Below are positions 36,801-45,500 of a DNA stretch of 64,000 nt, piece after piece. A program made the position numbers and the translations under genes. The stretch is taken from contig NZ_JACJUG010000006.1 in assembly GCF_014174515.1 (NCBI RefSeq), positions 124,001-188,000 on the forward strand, in the 5' to 3' direction. How positions within the stretch are numbered: the stretch's first letter is position 1; each line of letters opens with the position of its first letter. Origin of the DNA: Mitsuaria sp. WAJ17 (GTDB taxonomy: Bacteria; Pseudomonadota; Gammaproteobacteria; Burkholderiales; Burkholderiaceae_C). The notes beneath the pieces were generated by a model. The model was not told the origin of the DNA. It ran no database searches and saw only the letters and a list, made by a program, of their open reading frames with translations.

Positions 36801-37184
36801 ACCCGTGATCATGACCTGCGCCAGCTGGTTCTGAGCCTGGCCGACGGTCAGGTCGATCGCGGCGGTCTCGGCCAGGGCCAGGAACACGCCTTGGCGCTGG
36901 TTGCTGTCGCTGCCCTTGGTCACGGTGATGACGTAAGGGCCGCCAGCGCGCAGGCCACGGGCCGAGTAGCGGCCTTCGGCATCAGTGACCATGGTGTTGG
37001 TCGAGCCCGACTCGGTGTGCACGATGAGCACGGTCGCGCCCGCGACCGGCTTGCCATCGGGCGTCATCACGCGCCCACCCACGGCAGCCGTGGTGTTCTG
37101 CGCCAGCGCCGGGGCGGCGGCCACGATGGCCACCGCGACGCTCAGCGCGGTGCGGGAAAAGCGAGACCAATGCAAGTCGTTCAT
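33849..37184 (-). CDS. Oar-like TonB-dependent outer-membrane receptor
   Basis: 1111 residues. Signal peptide ends near AAPALA|QNTTAA (about residue 28). A carboxypeptidase-regulatory-like (beta-sandwich) domain follows (GGRVMTPDGKPVAGATVLIV, about residues 36-115). The plug domain has RNLQDYARLDPRIAQTNKENGEISAAGQNNRFN, as in Oar proteins, and the barrel ends in the aromatic C-terminal strand NLTARYEF expected for BAM-dependent insertion. Oar-type receptors take up or export large molecules (Oar of Myxococcus, Pst/OmpA-related proteins); the substrate is unknown. The upstream region has two copies of CAAACGTTTT (37283-37324), suggesting control by a LacI-type or similar regulator. Stands alone with its own terminator. 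Confidence 0.92.
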   Translation of the reverse strand: MNDLHWSRFSRTALSVAVAIVAAAPALAQNTTAAVGGRVMTPDGKPVAGATVLIVHTESGSTNTMVTDAEGRYSARGLRAGGPYVITVTKGSDSNQRQGVFLALAETAAIDLTVGQAQNQLAQVMITGASTKINSATMGSGTNLTGADLAQQFSMQRNLQDYARLDPRIAQTNKENGEISAAGQNNRFNSITVDGVSISDTFGLEANNLPTMKQPVSMDAIDSVQINLSNYDVTQKGYTGANVNAVTKSGTNTFKGTATYAYRDQDLAGRRWNRPPTDTFTRLTPFKERLYGFTLGGPIIKDKLFFFTAYEEQHNSISSPAYGPAGSTNATAVNITQAQISEAQKIMKDVYKVDAGSLDNVSGLELSVKDMLLKLDWNISEKHRANVRYTKTEQNEPTLPGFSTNQLALSSYWYKERKTIETVMAQLFSDWTDDFSTELKVSNRDYEKATLSDTNLPQINLVWTNGSSRTLNLGTERSRHLNNLKTKTLDAYFAGNLFVGDHEIKGGADLSRNEIYNVFLQDARGNYTFSGNGAPGTATDPLTMLRNGIPTSYSVQLPFAGKSLNDSIANWTLTNIGFFLQDTWKINKKLNITAGVRVDEVKTDDRPVANAAAALPVVPGNAATNVRQTGGFGLDNTANVDGQKLVQPRLGFNYQLDTVDQRKSQLRGGVGLFQGAAANVWLTNPYQNVGATAVYNCGTGTTPCPAGLRFNPDGSSQPSLTGSPQANVDFVEKGLSQPSVWKLNLAWDGQLPWYGLEAGVEWLHTKVKQGLYYQHLNLGTVTAYAPDGREMYWNAAGRSEGCWTAGTESVNSSCGSRFKALSNAAYNNVLLASSTNKGDGDTLTLQLSQRVNSNLRWSVAYTRTAATEVSPLASSVSSSSWNNRANFNPNENVAANSQYLIRDRISAAVNFSKAFIDNYKTTLGVFYEGRAGKPYSWVYRNDMNGDGRARNDLMYIPKAPGSGEVVFRLPGQTVAASGAAAEAAFWDVVNGDKALRNAKGGVVGRNAAFAPWVNNFDLRLSQEVRGITAGGKGVITLDIMNVGNLLNRRWGQVSEAAFPSTRSFVNFAGITPDGKMVYAVATPDPLVTPTDAAGRTRLAQWGMNLTARYEF

Positions 37185-37752
37185 GCCGACAACTCCTCAA
37201 GGAAGAACAGAAAAACCGGAAACCCGCCCAAGCCCAAGCAGGCCGGCGAGTCAAGCGCACACAACAGAAATCAAATCAAGCGCAAACGTTTTACTTCTCA
37301 ATTCCCCGAGAAGCCAAACGTTTTCGCTTACAGGACTCAGCACAAGACAACACATGCAGGAGCCACTCCGACCACAAGAATCCGCCGCAGGACGCCCGAC
37401 CAGACCACAGCGACGCAGCCAGGGCAGGCGCAGTACCGCCTGGCCTTGTCATGCGCCGGGGCAGTGTGCCGAGCTCATGTGCAAGGCAGATGACAGCCAG
37501 ACGAAGACGGGCCCACGCGGAAGCGCCTGGCCCGAATTCTGGCAGCAGGGCCGGATCACCCCCCTAGTGGAAGCCCCCAAAAACCCGCAGCTGTCACAAA
37601 GTGTGGCGACGACGCCGCACATCCCTCCACACATCCCGCCCGCCACCGCCCCGGGATTGCGTGCCGACCCGGACTTGCAGACCCCCGCCGCGCCCCCACC
37701 TGCGTCCTTACCCCCGAATCCACGCCCCTTCATGCCACCTCCAGAGGCCCCC
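37185..37752. other. Divergent intergenic region, TonB-dependent receptor / mtfA
   Basis: 568 bases, the longest spacer in the window, without a convincing gene. It is AT-richer than its surroundings near the receptor (37200-37350), where two operator-like boxes lie (37283-37324) separated by the hairpin-forming CTTCTC...GAGAAG. The part nearest mtfA is proline-codon-rich and has open frames on the plus strand, but they lack a good start and family similarity. Confidence 0.5.
37283..37324 (-). promoter_or_regulatory. Two CAAACGTTTT boxes upstream of the receptor gene
   Basis: The plus-strand boxes are CAAACGTTTT at 37283-37292 and 37315-37324, exactly 32 bases apart (about three helical turns). 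Each is centred on AAACGTTT, the symmetric core typical of LacI-family operators. They lie 99-140 bases before the receptor start. Between them CTTCTC (37294-37299) and GAGAAG (37308-37313) form an inverted repeat. Confidence 0.55.
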
Positions 37753-38589
37753 ATGCCGCTGCTTCTTCTCGGTCTTCTGGCCCTGCTCGCCCTCGGACTG
37801 CTCCTGCTGCCCCCCTGGTGGCGCCGTCAACAGCGCCAGCGCCGGATGCAGGCGCCGTTTCCAGCCGCCTGGCGCAGCCTGCTGCGCCGCGAGTGGCCCC
37901 TGTACCGCCGGCTGACGCCACCCCAACAGCGCCGGCTGCAGCAACTGGTGCAGGTTTTCGTCGCGGAGAAGCCCGTCATCGGCTGCGGGGGGCTCAAAGT
38001 AAGCACCGCCATGAAGGTGCTCATCGCCGCCCAGGCCTGCCTGCCCTTGCTGGGGCATGCACGGGGCGTCTATCCGCAGCTGAGCCAGGTCCTGCTCTAC
38101 CCGGCGGCCTTTGCGGTGCAACGGGTGCATGATCTCGGCGCCGGCGTGCAGATGGAACGGCGCGAGTGGCTCAGCGGCGAGTCTTGGCAGCAGGGGCAGG
38201 TGATCCTGTCCTGGCAGGATGTGCTGGCCGGGGCCCGCGTGGCGGACGATGGGCGCAACGTGGTGATCCACGAGTTTGCGCACCAGCTCGATCAGGCCAA
38301 TGGCCGCGCCAACGGTGCGCCCCCCCTGGGCAGCCGGCAGGCCCATGAGCACTGGGCGACCGTGATGCAGGGCGAATTCCAGGCTCTCAAGCAGGCGCTT
38401 GCCCAGGGCCTGCCCTGCCTGCTGGATCCCTATGCCGCCACGGACGAGGCCGAGTTCTTCGCCGTGGCCAGCGAGAGCTTCTTTGAGCAGGGCGAGTTGA
38501 TGGCGCAGCGCCACCCCCGCCTCTACGCCCTGCTGGCGGACTACTACGGGCTGCAGCCCCGCCACTGGCAGACGGGTGCGACCAGCTAG
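37753..38589 (+). CDS. mtfA: Zinc-dependent peptidase MtfA (M90 family)
   Basis: Related to E. coli MtfA (YeeI), a zinc aminopeptidase that binds and titrates the glucose repressor Mlc. 278 residues from ATG 37753; a further ATG at 37732 would add seven residues. An N-terminal membrane helix (LLLLGLLALLALGLLLLPPWW) is unlike the soluble E. coli protein and would anchor it. The catalytic motif is HEFAHQLDQANG (HExxH). The family blocks KVLIAAQACLPLLG and AEFFAVASESFFEQ are present, the latter holding the third zinc ligand. Mlc is not visible in this window. It is convergent with cheZ, with only nine bases between stops. Confidence 0.92.
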   Translation: MPLLLLGLLALLALGLLLLPPWWRRQQRQRRMQAPFPAAWRSLLRREWPLYRRLTPPQQRRLQQLVQVFVAEKPVIGCGGLKVSTAMKVLIAAQACLPLLGHARGVYPQLSQVLLYPAAFAVQRVHDLGAGVQMERREWLSGESWQQGQVILSWQDVLAGARVADDGRNVVIHEFAHQLDQANGRANGAPPLGSRQAHEHWATVMQGEFQALKQALAQGLPCLLDPYAATDEAEFFAVASESFFEQGELMAQRHPRLYALLADYYGLQPRHWQTGATS

Positions 38590-38598
38590 GCTGGAGGA

Positions 38599-39198
38599 TC
38601 AGAAGCCCAGCGAGGCCAGCAGGTCGTCCACATCGTCCTGCTTCAAGGCCTTGTCGGGCGTCTGCACGCCCTCCAGCGCCGCAATGGAACCGGCCAAATC
38701 CTGCTCCGCCGCGACCGGCGGCTCGGAGCTGGCCAGCAGCTGTTGGAGCGGACTCTCCACGCGATCCAGCATGCCGATGACCTTGTTGATCACCTGCCCT
38801 GACAGATCCTGGAAGCCTTGGGCCAGCATCAGCTCGGTGTGCAGGGACTGCTCGCGCTCGGCAAAGCCACCGGCTTGACGGGCATAAGCCGCGCAAAGGC
38901 GCATCATGGCGCGCGCGCGGTCCACGCTCATGTCCTCGGACGCCGCCAGGCGATCCAGGGCCTCTGCCAGGCCCTGCCCCTTCTTACCCACCTCTGCAGC
39001 GTCCTCCTGGGCCTTCTCGACCAGGTTCAGCACCTTGTTGGCCGCCTGCTCCGTCATCTGCTGCACATAGCGCAGGCGCTCGCAAGCATCGGGCAGTTCC
39101 TCGACCACCTTGTGCAGCACACGCAGAGCCTCTGTGCTCAGTTCGCTGTGCAAGGCCTGATCGACGGCGGACGCCGGGCGGTTCTGGACTTCTGACAT
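38599..39198 (-). CDS. cheZ: Chemotaxis protein phosphatase CheZ
   Basis: Dephosphorylates CheY-P to end the chemotaxis signal. 199 residues from ATG 39198 (MSEVQNRPAS), close to the usual 200-214. The active site is QDLSGQV with D131 and Q135, matching E. coli D143/Q147. The C-terminal CheY-binding helix is intact (DDVDDLLASLGF). The long helical hairpin is clear. No cheY, cheA or flagellar gene is nearby, so it is an orphan here; it is divergent from a PAS-GGDEF-EAL gene. Confidence 0.93.
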   Translation of the reverse strand: MSEVQNRPASAVDQALHSELSTEALRVLHKVVEELPDACERLRYVQQMTEQAANKVLNLVEKAQEDAAEVGKKGQGLAEALDRLAASEDMSVDRARAMMRLCAAYARQAGGFAEREQSLHTELMLAQGFQDLSGQVINKVIGMLDRVESPLQQLLASSEPPVAAEQDLAGSIAALEGVQTPDKALKQDDVDDLLASLGF

Positions 39199-39387
39199 GG
39201 CCGTGTAGATGCTGTTCCCTGAAGTGGCGAGCAAGCCATGTGGCCGCCGCATGCGGGCATCGTAGTCGCGCGCACCGTTGCCGCCGCGGCCCCGAAAGCC
39301 GCCAATTGCACGACAAATCACACACATCGCCTTTGCGTCGCGGGCGATACTGCGGGCACAGCGGCCAGCACGGACATCCAGCGGTAC

Positions 39388-41100
39388 ATGAGTCCCACCC
39401 CCCTCGCTTCCGAGCGCCTCCCGCGCGATGCCGGGCCGCTGGATCACGCCCTGAGCGAGCTGCTGGGCCTGGCCCTGGCGCTGGTGGACGAGCAGGGCCG
39501 CATCAGCCAGGCCAACGCCGGCTTCGGCATGCTCACCGGCCTGCGCCCGAGCCAGCTGCGAGGCTGCGCGGTCAACAGCCTGCGCTCCCTGCCCGCCCCT
39601 TTGCTGGACCAGCTCGCCAAGGCCGCAAGCCAGCCCGACCCCCTGTGGCAGGACGAGCTCAACTGCCCCACGCCGGAGGGCGATCACCGCTACCTGTGGC
39701 AGATCCAGCGCCTGCATAGCGCCGGCCCGGCCCGCCGCCAGTTGGTGCTGTGCGGCACCGACCTCGGTCCTGACACCGGCGCCGAGCCCGGCAGCGACGG
39801 CCAGGACCTGCAAAACGAGGTGCTGCACACCCTGGTCTACGAGGACGAACTCACCGGTCTGATGAGCCGCTACGCCCTGCGCGAGCGCCTGCTGAGCCTG
39901 ATCGAGTGCCGCGATGAGTTCGGCCTGCTGGCCATCAAGCCGCGCGACTTCAGCCTGCTGCGCGACAACTTCGGACCCGATGGCGCCGACGAGGTGCTGG
40001 TCGCCGCCGCCAGCGCGCTCAAGACCCTGCTGCCCGCGCCGGCCGTGGTGGCCCGCTCGCTGGGTGTCGAGTTCATGGTACTGATGCCCGGGCCCGGCGG
40101 CATCGAGGAGATGCAGCGCCTGGGCCGCATGGTGCTGCAGCGCTTCACCCAACCCCTGAGCCTCAAGCGCACGGAGCTGGTGGTGCCGGTCAGCATCGGC
40201 ATCGCCTGCCATCCCATGCATGGCGCCGAGCTGGAGGAGCTGCTGCGCAATGCCGACACCGCCCTGCACAGCGCCCAGGAGGACGGCGGCCGCACCCAGC
40301 GCGTCTATGACCCCCGCATGCAGCAGCGCGCCCGCGAGCGCCTCTGGCTGGACCACCACCTGCGCAAGGCCCTGGAGTTGCAGCAGCTGGAGCTGCACTA
40401 CCAGCCCAAGCTGGACCTGCGTACCGGGCACTGCCTGGGCGTCGAAGCCCTGCTGCGCTGGCGCCATCCCAAGCGCGGCCTGATCCGCCCGGACCTCTTC
40501 ATCGCCCGCGCCGAGGACAACGGCCAGATTTCCGCCATCGGCCGCTGGGTCATCGTCAGCGCAGCCTCGCAGGCGGCACAGTGGCGTGCCCAGGGCCTGC
40601 CCACGCGCATTGCGGTCAACATCAGCGCCCGCCAGTTCCAGGACGCCGACCTGCTGCGCTGGCTCTCCGAATGCCAGCGTGCCGCCCACGGCCTGCTGGA
40701 CGTGGAGCTGACCGAAAGCAGCGTCATCGGCGACCAGCAGCGCACGGCGGCCTTCATGCAAGAGTGCCGCGGCCTGGGCTACAAGGTCTACCTGGACGAC
40801 TTCGGCACCGGCTTCTCTTCACTGGCCATGCTGGCCCGCCTGCCCATCGACGTGATCAAGCTGGACCGCTCCTTCCTCAAGTCCGGCCCAGAGCAGGAGC
40901 GCAGCGAGGCGCTGATGAAGTCGGTGGTCAGCGTGGCCAAGGAACTGAGACTGAGCATCGTGGCCGAAGGCGTGGAGACCATCGCGCAGGAGGCCTTCCT
41001 GCGTGACATTGGCGTGCAGTCCGCCCAGGGCTGGCTCTATGCCGTGGCCATGCCGGCGCAGGAGTACCCGGCCTGGCTGCAGAGCCGGCAGCGGCGCTGA
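39388..41100 (+). CDS. PAS-GGDEF-EAL protein, probably c-di-GMP phosphodiesterase
   Basis: 570 residues from ATG 39388, no membrane segment. N-terminal PAS domain (DHALSELLGLALALVDEQGRISQANAGFGMLTGLRPSQL, about residues 15-120). The GGDEF domain is degenerate: the signature reads LGVEF at 225-229, with the catalytic Asp replaced by Val, so cyclase activity is not expected. The EAL domain is intact: E353-A-L, NISARQF, ELTESSVI, D470/D471 in DDFGTGFSSL, IKLDRSF and VAEGVET, so it should hydrolyse c-di-GMP. The degenerate GGDEF may still sense GTP. It is divergent from cheZ, which would fit control of motility. Confidence 0.9.
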   Translation: MSPTPLASERLPRDAGPLDHALSELLGLALALVDEQGRISQANAGFGMLTGLRPSQLRGCAVNSLRSLPAPLLDQLAKAASQPDPLWQDELNCPTPEGDHRYLWQIQRLHSAGPARRQLVLCGTDLGPDTGAEPGSDGQDLQNEVLHTLVYEDELTGLMSRYALRERLLSLIECRDEFGLLAIKPRDFSLLRDNFGPDGADEVLVAAASALKTLLPAPAVVARSLGVEFMVLMPGPGGIEEMQRLGRMVLQRFTQPLSLKRTELVVPVSIGIACHPMHGAELEELLRNADTALHSAQEDGGRTQRVYDPRMQQRARERLWLDHHLRKALELQQLELHYQPKLDLRTGHCLGVEALLRWRHPKRGLIRPDLFIARAEDNGQISAIGRWVIVSAASQAAQWRAQGLPTRIAVNISARQFQDADLLRWLSECQRAAHGLLDVELTESSVIGDQQRTAAFMQECRGLGYKVYLDDFGTGFSSLAMLARLPIDVIKLDRSFLKSGPEQERSEALMKSVVSVAKELRLSIVAEGVETIAQEAFLRDIGVQSAQGWLYAVAMPAQEYPAWLQSRQRR

Positions 41101-41165
41101 AAGGCACCGCACCACAGCCCCTTCGCGGGCATCGCAGCCCCAGCATGCCGCGCCGGGGTGCCGGC

Positions 41166-41843
41166 CTAGCCCCAGAGGTCCAGCGGCGGATCATGGGCGA
41201 CGGCCTTGAGCAGGTCGCTGCGCGAGACAAAGCCCACCAGGACGCCCGCCTCATCCAGCACGGGCAGCCCCGGCAGGTGCAGGTCCAGCAGCAGACGCGC
41301 CAACTGGCGCAAGGGCGTCTGGGGGCTGGCGCAAGGCACCGGGGAGAGCATGTGCTGCTGAACCATCTCGGTCAGCAGGTGCTGCCAATGCCAGGGGTTG
41401 GGCAGGTCGGGCGAGCCCATGAGCGAGGGCGGCAGCAGCTCGCCGCGCAGCAGCAGGCCCACGGGGTGCCCGTCCGTCCCCAGCACCGGCGCCTGGCTCA
41501 GGCCGCGCTGCTGCAAGGCCTGCCAGGCCTCGTCAATGCTCATCTGCAGGGGCAGGCAGAAGGCGGGGCTGCTCATCACTGCGCGCACCAGGGACAGGGG
41601 CTGTTCACGGCTGGGCGCTTCCTCGTACCGGGCGAGCGCTTGACGGACGCCTGCCGGAAGCCCGCCAAAGGGCGCGGAGCCACCGCCCTGCACGCGCTGC
41701 AGTGCGGCGCCCGCCACTTCCGCACCACGCCCCACGGCCGCAGCCGCGCGCACCCGCGCGAGGGACTGCACCGCCTCGGAGCGGGCCAGTTGCTCGATAT
41801 CCCCGCTGATGACCCGCCCTGCCAGACCATAGACCGTGAACAT
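41166..41843 (-). CDS. CBS-domain protein
   Basis: 225 residues from ATG 41843, which has GGAGG nine bases upstream. The N-terminal 90 residues (MFTVYGLAGRVISGDIEQL...) are specific to Burkholderiales relatives and have no known fold. Two CBS motifs follow: about residues 95-150 (MSIDEAWQALQQRGLSQAPVLGTDGHPVGLL) and 180-225 (TPLRQLARLLLDLHLPGLPVLDEAGVLVGFVSRSDLLKAV). Tandem CBS domains bind adenine nucleotides, so an energy-sensing role is possible. The partner is unknown. It follows the Lrp-type regulator gene at 128 bases on the same strand. Confidence 0.78.
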   Translation of the reverse strand: MFTVYGLAGRVISGDIEQLARSEAVQSLARVRAAAAVGRGAEVAGAALQRVQGGGSAPFGGLPAGVRQALARYEEAPSREQPLSLVRAVMSSPAFCLPLQMSIDEAWQALQQRGLSQAPVLGTDGHPVGLLLRGELLPPSLMGSPDLPNPWHWQHLLTEMVQQHMLSPVPCASPQTPLRQLARLLLDLHLPGLPVLDEAGVLVGFVSRSDLLKAVAHDPPLDLWG

Positions 41844-41971
41844 GCAACGCCTCCGGAATTTGCCGACCTGTCGGCGGCTTCGATGGGCCATTGTCCCGGC
41901 CGGCCTGGCCGGTGGGAAAGGCAAGGCATCGTACGCGGCAAGGCCTGCTCGCCTGAGCAGGGCGCGCGTGC

Positions 41972-42442
41972 TCAGCCCACCGGCAGCGCCGTCTCGTACT
42001 TCACCTCGCGCAGCACCACATTGCTGCGCACGCTGGCCACGCCCGGCACCTTGAAGACCTTGCTCTGCAGGAACTGGTCATAAGCCTTCATGTCGGGCAC
42101 GACGACCTTGATCACGTAGTCGGCCTCGCCGGTGATGCCGTGGCATTCGATGATCTCGCGGCTTGTTTGCACCAACTGCTCGAACTGCTCCACCGCGCCC
42201 TCGCTGTGCCGCACCAGGCTGACATTGGCCAGCACGCAGATCGAGAGACCCAGCTTCTCGCGGTCCACCAGGACCACATGACGGCGGATCACGCCGCTGT
42301 CCTCCAGCTCCTTGACGCGGCGCCACACCGGCGTGGCCGACAGCCCCACCCGCTCCGCCAGGGCCTGGGTGGACAGCCGGGCATCGGCCTGCAGCGCTTC
42401 CAGAATCTGGCGCGTGGCCCGATCGAAACGTTCCGACTCCAT
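41972..42442 (-). CDS. Lrp/AsnC-family transcriptional regulator
   Basis: 156 residues from ATG 42442 with the RBS AAGGAG ten bases upstream. N-terminal winged helix-turn-helix (RQILEALQADARLSTQALAERVGLSATPVWRRVKELEDSGVI), then the RAM domain (VSLVRHSEGAVEQFEQLVQTSREIIECHGITGEADYVIKVVVPD) that binds amino acids. It is divergent from the indolepyruvate:ferredoxin oxidoreductase gene, 129 bases apart. This arrangement is common in Burkholderiales and predicts control of that gene in response to an amino acid, probably aromatic; this is inference. Confidence 0.92.
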   Translation of the reverse strand: MESERFDRATRQILEALQADARLSTQALAERVGLSATPVWRRVKELEDSGVIRRHVVLVDREKLGLSICVLANVSLVRHSEGAVEQFEQLVQTSREIIECHGITGEADYVIKVVVPDMKAYDQFLQSKVFKVPGVASVRSNVVLREVKYETALPVG

Positions 42443-42571
42443 ATTCGTTCTCCTTGAGATGAATTCTCTCACTCGGCCGCTTGACACGGGGAAATGAAGA
42501 AACAAACACTGAGCATCCTCGCCAAAAATCTCGCGCAGTTACCCCATAAGAATCCGCGCCAGGAGACACCC

Positions 42572-45500
42572 ATGTCCGAAGCCCTCTCTCAAGCGACGAG
42601 CCTCGCCGTGAGCACCACCGAGCCCGCCCTGCGGCCCTACAAGCTCTCGGACAACCTCAGCGCCGCCAGCGGCCAGGTCTTCCTCACAGGCACTCAGGCC
42701 CTGGTGCGCCTGCTGCTGGCCCAGAAGGCCCTGGACGAGCGCAACGGCCTGAAGACCGCCGGCTTCGTCTCCGGCTACCGCGGCTCGCCGCTGGGCATGG
42801 TCGATCAGCAGCTCTGGAAGGCGAAGAAGTTCCTCGATGCCGCGCAGGTCAACTTCCTGCCCGCCATCAACGAGGACCTGGCCGCCACCGCCTGCCTGGG
42901 CGTTCAGCGCGTGGCCCTGGACCCCAAGAGGGTCGTCGATGGTGTCTTCGCGATGTGGTACGGCAAGGGCCCCGGCGTGGACCGCTCGGGCGATGCGCTG
43001 AAGCACGGCAATGTCTATGGCAGCTCCACCCAGGGCGGCGTGCTGGTGGTCTGTGGCGACGACCACGGCTGCGTGTCCTCCTCCACCCCACACCAGAGCG
43101 ACCTGGCCCTGCAGGCCTGGAGCATGCCCATCGTGCATCCCGCCAATGTGGCCGAGTACCTGGAGTTCGGCCTCTACGGCTGGGCGCTGTCGCGCTTCTC
43201 AGGCGCCTGGGTGGGCTTCAAGGCCATCTCGGAAGTCGTCGAGTCCGGCATGACGGTGGACCTGGACCGCGTGCCCCTGGACTTCGAACATCCCGTCGAT
43301 TACGTGGCGCCCACCAACCTGCACATCCGCCAGGTGGACCTGCCCTCTCTGGACCTTGAATCGCGCCTGGCCCACAAGCTGGATGCCGTGCTGGCCTTCG
43401 CCAAGCTGAACTCCATCGACAAGCACATCGTCACCAGCCCGCGCGCCACGCTGGGCATCGTGACCGTGGGCAAGGCGCATTACGACTTCATGGAGGTGCT
43501 GCGCCGCCTGGACCTGGACCCCAACGCCCTGGCCGCGGCAGGCGTGCGCGTCTACAAGGTCGGCCTTGTCTTCCCGCTGGAGCCCACACGCATGCGCGAG
43601 TTCGCGCAAGGCCTGACGGACATGCTGGTGATCGAGGAAAAAGCCCCGGTCGTCGAGCGCCAGATCAAGGAGCTGCTCTACCACCTGCCCGACGCCCAGC
43701 GCCCGCGCGTGGTCGGCAAGACCGATGAACACGGGGCCGCCGTGCTCTCGGCCCTCGGCGAGCTGCGGCCCTCGCGCATCATGGCCACGGTGGCCGACTG
43801 GCTGGCCCGCCTCAACCCCGCCCTGGACCGCCGCCACCTGGTGGTCGATTTCCTCACGCCCTGTCTGCTTTCCAACGAGGCCGACGGCGTGCGCCGCCAG
43901 CCCTACTTCTGCTCGGGCTGCCCGCACAACACCTCGACCAAGCTGCCCGAGGGCTCGCGTGCGCTGGCCGGCATCGGCTGCCACTTCATGGCCAGCTGGA
44001 TGGAGCGTGGCACCTCCGGCCTCATCCAGATGGGCGCCGAAGGCGTGGACTGGGCCGCGCACAGCCGCTTCACCACCGAGAAGCACGTCTTCCAGAACCT
44101 GGGCGACGGCACCTACTACCACTCCGGCTACCTGGCCATCCGCCAGGCCATCGCGGCCCGGGCCAACATCACCTACAAGATCCTCTACAACGATGCCGTG
44201 GCCATGACCGGCGGCCAGCCGGTGGACGGCACGACCAGCGTGCCGCAGATCGCGCGCCAGGTGGAGGCCGAGGGCGTGAAGCGCCTGGCCGTGGTGTCCG
44301 ACGAGCCCGAGAAGTACGTCGGCCACGAGAGCCTCTTCCCGCCCAAGACCACCTTCCATCACCGCGCTGAACTCGACGCCGTGCAGCGCGAGCTGCGGGA
44401 GATCGAGGGCGTGACGGTGCTGATCTACGACCAGACCTGTGCCGCCGAGAAGCGCCGCCGCCGCAAGAAGGGCGAGTTCTACGACCCGCCCAAGCGCGTC
44501 TTCATCAACGAGGCCGTCTGCGAGGGCTGCGGCGACTGCGGGCAGGCCAGCAACTGCCTCTCCGTCGTGCCCGTCGAGACCGACTGGGGCCGCAAGCGCG
44601 CCATCGAGCAGAGCAGCTGCAACAAGGACTTCTCCTGCGTCAACGGCTTCTGCCCGAGCTTTGTCTCGGTGCACGGCGCGCAGCTGAAGAAGAAGGTGGG
44701 CTCGGGCTTCACCGCGGCCGACCTGGCCCGCGAGATCGATGCCATCCAGCCGCCCGCCGCCTGGCAGTGGACCGGCCCCTTCGACATGCTGGTGACCGGC
44801 GTGGGCGGCACCGGCGTGGTGACCGTGGGCGCGCTGGTCTCCATGGCGGCGCACCTCGAGGGCAAGCAGGCCTCGGTGCTGGACTTCATGGGCTTTGCGC
44901 AGAAGGGCGGCTCGGTGCTGTCCTTCGTCCGCGTGGCGCCGACGCAGGACCTGCTCAACCAGGTCCGCATCGACACCCAGCAGGCCGACGTGCTGCTGGC
45001 CTGCGACATGGTGGTGGGCGCCTCACCCGACGCCCTGGGCACCGTCAAGCCCGGCCGCACCGTGATCCTGGCCAACACGCACGAGCTGCCGACCGCGGCC
45101 TTCGTGCGCAACCCGGATGCCAGCCTGCAGGGTCAGGGCTTGCTCGCGAAGATGCAGCATGCCGTCGGTGGACAGCTTGATTTGCTGGACACGATCGACG
45201 CCCAGTCCATCGCGCAGACGCTGATGGGCGACACCATGCCCAGCAACATCATCATGCTGGGCGCCTGCTGGCAGCGCGGGCTGATCCCCGTGAGCTTTGC
45301 CGCGCTGATGCGCGCCATCGAGCTCAACGGCGTGGCGGTGGACGGCAACAAGACCGCCTTCGCGCTGGGTCGCCTGGCCATCGCTGCGCCCGAGTCCCTG
45401 CGCCGCCTGGCCGGCCAGGCGGACGGCACGCCGGTGCAACTGCTGCTGGGCCAGGACAAGCTCGACGGTGAGGATGGCCTGATCGCCCGCCGCCTGGACT

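Noticed and set aside
33843..37493. 1216-residue open frame opposite the TonB-dependent receptor
   Set aside because: It is exactly antisense to a clear receptor gene with signal peptide and barrel C-terminus. In GC-rich genomes such antisense frames stay open by codon bias; its composition (His, Gln, Gly, Val, Ala rich) is typical of such shadows.
38599..40761. 720-residue frame spanning the cheZ region and the antisense of the EAL gene
   Set aside because: Only the C-terminal 199 residues match a family (CheZ). The upstream part is antisense to the PAS-GGDEF-EAL gene, so the CheZ start was set to the ATG at 39198.
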